NCBI GenBank assembly: GCA_017935185.1
Contig: JAGBIC010000029.1
Location: forward strand, 1 to 64,000
DNA length: 64,000 nucleotides
Reading direction: 5' to 3'
Source: Alistipes sp.
Lineage (GTDB): Bacteria > Bacteroidota > Bacteroidia > Bacteroidales > Rikenellaceae
Under the pieces are notes generated by a model. It saw only the letters and a program-made list of their open reading frames with translations. It was not told the origin of the DNA and did no database searches. Below are positions 60,995-64,000 of the stretch, piece after piece. Position 1 is the first letter of the stretch; every line of letters begins with the position of its first letter. The translations under genes were made by a program, and so were the position numbers.

Positions 60995-62314
60995 CTATTT
61001 TCGGCCTTTCTTGCTCCAGGCTCCGATGACCTCTCCGTACAAATCATACCCTTCGGCATCGGTGATAAGAACCTCGTAGAAGCAGCCACGGCGCAATTGT
61101 CGCTTCTCGACAGGAATGAGAATCTCTTGATCCACCTCGGGAGAGTCGTACTGCGAGCGAGCAACGTAGAAATCACCTTCGCGGCGGTCAACAATAGCCT
61201 GCATGGTGCGACCCACGCGAGAGAGGTTATTCTCCAAAGCAATCTGTTCTTGAATGAGCATGATGCGCTCGGCGCGACGTTGTTTCTCCTCCTCGGGGAC
61301 ATCATCCGTAAGCATTGTTGCCGAGTGGGTGCCCTCCTCCTCCGAATAGGGGAATACGCCCAAACGTTCGAAGCGAACCTCCTTCACAAAAGCCTCCAAT
61401 TCAGCCATATCCTCGGCACTCTCGTTGGGGTAACCCACCAAAAGCGTTGTTCGCAGGGCAATGTCGGGAATCTGCTTGCGCAGGCGTGAGATAAGCTCTA
61501 TTGCCTCGGCTTTGGTGTGGCGGCGTTTCATTGCCGAGAGCATATTGTCGGAGATGTGTTGGAATGGGATGTCGAGATATTTGCAAATTTTGGGCTCCCT
61601 GGCCATAACCTCAATCACATCTTCGGGGAATGCGGCAGGGTAGGCGTAGTGCAGACGTATCCACTCGATACCCTCTATTCTACATAGTTTTTGCAATAGC
61701 TCGGCTAAACAACGGCGACCATAAAGGTCTATGCCATAGTAGGTGGTGTCTTGTGCAATGACCATCAACTCCTTCACTCCCTGCTCGGCAAGTTTCTGTG
61801 CCTCGTCGAGAATCTGCTCCATAGGAACCGATATGTGCTTACCGCGAATGAGTGGGATGGCGCAGTAGCCGCAGAGCCAGTTGCACCCCTCCGAAATTTT
61901 CAGATAGGCGTAGTGTAATGGGGTGGTAAGCACTCGCTCGGTTTCGAGTGCGGTACTGTATTTGCCGCCGAGTGTGGCAACGATGTCAGCCCAATCTTTT
62001 ACGCCAAAATATTGGTCTACCTCAGGTATCTCCTCGCGAAGTTCATCGGCGTAGCGCTCGCTCAAACAGCCAATAACGAAGAGTTGCTCAATCAGCCCCT
62101 CTTGTTTGGCGGCAACGGCCTCCAGAATAGTGTTGATGCTCTCCTGCTTGGCGTCGCCGATAAATCCGCAGGTGTTTATTACCACCACCTTCGCATCGGT
62201 GCTATCGCTGTTAAATGAGAGTGTGTAACCCGCAGCGGCAAGTTGCGCCATCAGGTGTTCGCTGTCGACGATATTTTTTGAGCAGCCGAGGGTTATGACG
62301 TTGATTTTCTTCAT
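60995..62314 (-). CDS. rimO: Ribosomal protein S12 methylthiotransferase RimO
   Basis: This is a 439-residue radical-SAM enzyme that methylthiolates an Asp of ribosomal protein S12. The UPF0004 domain begins ITLGCSKNIVDSEHLM, with further cluster Cys in VINTCGFIGDAK and VIGCLSERY. The radical-SAM cluster is CNWLCGYCAIP near residue 148. The TRAM domain ends the protein. The GCSKNxVDSE variant separates RimO from MiaB. Nine bases downstream of ftsY. Confidence 0.97.
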   Translation of the reverse strand: MKKINVITLGCSKNIVDSEHLMAQLAAAGYTLSFNSDSTDAKVVVINTCGFIGDAKQESINTILEAVAAKQEGLIEQLFVIGCLSERYADELREEIPEVDQYFGVKDWADIVATLGGKYSTALETERVLTTPLHYAYLKISEGCNWLCGYCAIPLIRGKHISVPMEQILDEAQKLAEQGVKELMVIAQDTTYYGIDLYGRRCLAELLQKLCRIEGIEWIRLHYAYPAAFPEDVIEVMAREPKICKYLDIPFQHISDNMLSAMKRRHTKAEAIELISRLRKQIPDIALRTTLLVGYPNESAEDMAELEAFVKEVRFERLGVFPYSEEEGTHSATMLTDDVPEEEKQRRAERIMLIQEQIALENNLSRVGRTMQAIVDRREGDFYVARSQYDSPEVDQEILIPVEKRQLRRGCFYEVLITDAEGYDLYGEVIGAWSKKGRK

Positions 62315-62323
62315 CCTTAAGGG

Positions 62324-63358
62324 TTATTTATGTTCGCCAAACAGAGCGTCTACAAATTGATGGCGGTTGAAGATCTTCAATTGGTCGATGCCCTCGCCGA
62401 TACCGATATAACGCACGGGGATATGGAATTGGTCGCTGATGCCGATTACCACGCCGCCCTTGGCTGTGCCATCGAGCTTGGTGATTGTGAGCGAGGTGAC
62501 CTGTGTTGCCTGTGTGAATTGACGAGCCTGCTCAAAGGCGTTCTGGCCTGTCGAGCCGTCAAGCACAAGCATCACTTCGTGAGGTGCGTCGGGAATTACT
62601 TTCGACATTACGTTGCGAATCTTTGTAAGCTCGTTCATCAGGCCAACCTTGTTGTGCAAACGCCCTGCTGTGTCGATAAGTACCACGTCGGCATTGTTAG
62701 CCACAGCCGATTTCAAGGTGTCGAATGCTACCGAGGCGGGGTCAGAACCCATCTCCTGACGAATCATCGTTGCTCCGGCGCGCTCGGCCCACACGGCCAG
62801 CTGGTCGATAGCGGCGGCGCGGAGTGTGTCGGCGGCGCCGATATAAACTTTACGACCTGCTTTAGTGAGCTGTGCTGCGAGCTTGCCGATGGTGGTGGTC
62901 TTGCCTGCTCCGTTTACACCCACAACCATCATCACATAGGGCATGCCCTCTTTTACTTCAAGACCGAAATCCTGCTGCGATGAGTGTGACTCCTCCATCA
63001 GTTGGGCAATCTCGTCACGCAGGATGGCGTTCAGCTCCGAGGTGTTCATATATTTGTCGCGGGCGATGCGCTCCTCGATATGGTTGATAATCTTTACGGT
63101 GGTCTCAACTCCCACATCCGAAGTGATAAGCACCTCTTCCAAATCATCCAGCACGTCGGCATCTACTGTCGAGCGACCGGCCACGGCACGCGCCAACTTC
63201 GAGAAGAAGCCCGCTTTGGTCTTCTGTAAACCCTCTGAAAGCTCCTCTTTTTGCTGCTGCTCGGTTTGAATGCTCTCCTGCGCCTCTGACTGCTGCTGAG
63301 GGGCGGATTCAGGAGTATTGCTATCTGTTTTTTTCTTAAAAAGGTCAAAAAATCCCAT
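62324..63358 (-). CDS. ftsY: Signal recognition particle receptor FtsY
   Basis: This is a 344-residue GTPase that docks the SRP-ribosome complex at the membrane. A short acidic Gln/Glu-rich N-terminal stretch (about 10-55) precedes the NG domain. G1 is VGVNGAGKTTTIGKLA near residue 145, then DTLRAAAIDQL, DTAGRL, TKLDGTAKGG and GIGEGIDQL. The receptor-specific A domain is short, common in Bacteroidetes. Confidence 0.97.
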   Translation of the reverse strand: MGFFDLFKKKTDSNTPESAPQQQSEAQESIQTEQQQKEELSEGLQKTKAGFFSKLARAVAGRSTVDADVLDDLEEVLITSDVGVETTVKIINHIEERIARDKYMNTSELNAILRDEIAQLMEESHSSQQDFGLEVKEGMPYVMMVVGVNGAGKTTTIGKLAAQLTKAGRKVYIGAADTLRAAAIDQLAVWAERAGATMIRQEMGSDPASVAFDTLKSAVANNADVVLIDTAGRLHNKVGLMNELTKIRNVMSKVIPDAPHEVMLVLDGSTGQNAFEQARQFTQATQVTSLTITKLDGTAKGGVVIGISDQFHIPVRYIGIGEGIDQLKIFNRHQFVDALFGEHK

Positions 63359-63408
63359 AATCTATTTTGTTTTTACGCCTGACGGTATTCGACAAGCAAA
63401 TAATTATA

Positions 63409-63440
63409 CAAAGTTACGGATTTTTCAGGATAATACCAAA
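63409..63440 (-). promoter_or_regulatory. Promoter of ftsY-rimO
   Basis: On the minus strand TTTG (63440-63437), 20 bases, TAACTTTG (63416-63409). Leader of about 45 bases. Confidence 0.75.
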
Positions 63441-63474
63441 TATTAAATTGTGGTGCAATTCCCCACCGAGAGTG

Positions 63475-63506
63475 TTGTTTGTTTTGCGGAAAAATTTATA
63501 CCTTTG
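63475..63506 (+). promoter_or_regulatory. Promoter of structured RNA copy 2
   Basis: TTG (63475-63477), 21 bases, TACCTTTG (63499-63506). Transcription would start near 63512, at a small ACCGAG/CTCGGT hairpin (63511-63531). Confidence 0.65.
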
Positions 63507-63511
63507 TAAAA

Positions 63512-63771
63512 CCGAGGTCGTGTTCTCGGTAGACATATTTTATAGAAAGTGTTTTCGCGCACTCCTTGTTAGAAAATGTGGAAGTTTTCATTAGTTGGAG
63601 GTCGAACGAACAACACTCATTTCTTGTTTAGCATATGGTGTGGGCGCAATTATTGCGTTCGTAATCTCCATATCTATTCAGGTGTGGGGTATTGCATCGT
63701 TTATTCCAACTGGGGTCTTTCCACAACCTTCTAACAGATAAACGAAATCAACTCCACACTTTCTGTTTTTA
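63512..63771 (+). ncRNA. Structured RNA, copy 2 of a two-copy family
   Basis: The core at 63545-63770 matches 16412-16616 in the same order of blocks. GAAAGTGT (63545-63552) faces ACACTTTC (63756-63763). TGTGGAAG (63577-63584) faces CTTTCCACA (63717-63725). GTGTGGGG (63682-63689) faces CTCCACAC (63752-63759). ATATGG (63633-63638) pairs with CCATAT (63668-63673), where copy 1 has GTATGG/CCATAC. An extra GCGCAAT/ATTGCG hairpin is specific to this copy. It ends in GTTTTT (63765-63770), 71 bases before the YkvA-like gene. Confidence 0.7.
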
Positions 63772-63841
63772 TATAATCATCATTTTAGGGGTTGGGACGA
63801 GGTAAGAAATAGAATTATATTAACCTAAACATTTAACTTGT

Positions 63842-64000
63842 ATGGAGAAAAAAGTACCAAAGGATGTTACTTCTTATGAGAAGTATTATTCAGAATCAGG
63901 ATTTTGGAAGAAGGCCAAGTCGCTTGGTAAGAAGGTGTTGAAGCCCGCCTTGTTGCTTTTTTATGTAATGAAGTCACCAAGTACACCACTTGCTATTAAG
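63842..64000 (+). CDS. YkvA/DUF1232-like protein, 5' part only
   Basis: The first 53 codons of a gene that runs off the window. It begins MEKKVPKDVTSYEKYYSESG, followed by FWKKAKSLGKKVLKPALLL and FYVMKSPSTPLAIK. The latter resembles the start of the YkvA domain, a small membrane-associated domain of unknown function in which a DPxTPxxxK-type motif is conserved. It is the first gene behind structured RNA copy 2. Confidence 0.6.
   Translation, partial: MEKKVPKDVTSYEKYYSESGFWKKAKSLGKKVLKPALLLFYVMKSPSTPLAIK

Noticed and set aside
60928..61305. Longer GH95 frame reaching into rimO
   Set aside because: The added residues overlap rimO on the same strand, show no family pattern, and come before a clear lipoprotein signal at 60927.

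Overview
The window is chromosomal DNA from a member of the Bacteroidales, most likely a gut Rikenellaceae/Alistipes-type organism. The evidence is a SusC/SusD pair, many lipoproteins, Bacteroidetes-restricted families (DUF4271, DUF4924, DUF3467), A-rich rather than Shine-Dalgarno start regions, and repeated Bacteroidetes promoters of the form TTTG-N19/20-TAnnTTTG. The exact genus is an inference. I saw no tRNA, rRNA, insertion sequence, phage or CRISPR array.

Layout. 1-530: gene-free DNA rich in hairpins. 527-2430 (minus): a module made of a promoter, a rod-shaped RNA leader, a 43-residue peptide and a BspA-type leucine-rich-repeat lipoprotein. 2612-13897 (plus): a glycan-uptake locus with SusC, SusD, a large lipoprotein, an FAD oxidoreductase lipoprotein and a two-domain SGNH-alpha/beta esterase. 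13972-16221: rplS with a structured leader, a membrane protein and rnhB. 16349-19316 (plus): a second module of the same design (promoter, about 205-nt structured RNA, 46-residue peptide, leucine-rich-repeat lipoprotein), flanked by a 17-bp direct repeat. 19386-31537: VOC and cupin proteins, surE, a NarL-type two-component pair, an S24/S26 peptidase with an HprK-like kinase, a DksA-like protein, ileS, apt, a Gate-domain membrane protein and a porin. 31700-35580: lipA-lipB-recJ and RNase P RNA. 35614-39976 (minus): a rubredoxin-like protein, rpmH, DUF4924, a nuclease, dtd, an RluA-type enzyme and cdd. 40030-43622: a lipoprotein-type peptide deformylase, lnt and folC. 44304-52486 (plus): a long run with LysE, cmk, ispH, an S41 protease, a sensor kinase, DUF4271, hemD, rnpA and yidD. 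52555-63358 (minus): a GH106-like enzyme, rny, 6S RNA, zapA with a coiled-coil partner, a GH95 enzyme, rimO and ftsY. 63475-64000: a second copy of the structured RNA, followed by the start of a YkvA-like gene.

How the genes fit together. The SusCD locus, with the GH106 and GH95 enzymes elsewhere in the window, points to use of rhamnose- and fucose-containing, probably esterified, plant glycans. Most of the rest is housekeeping: translation, RNA decay, lipoylation, lipoprotein acylation, isoprenoid, folate and heme supply, protein targeting and cell division.

The least explained parts are the two leucine-rich-repeat modules and the paralogous structured RNA (16386-16616 and 63512-63771). The RNA copies share blocks that can form a pseudoknot, and one helix shows a compensatory base change. 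I do not recognise the family.
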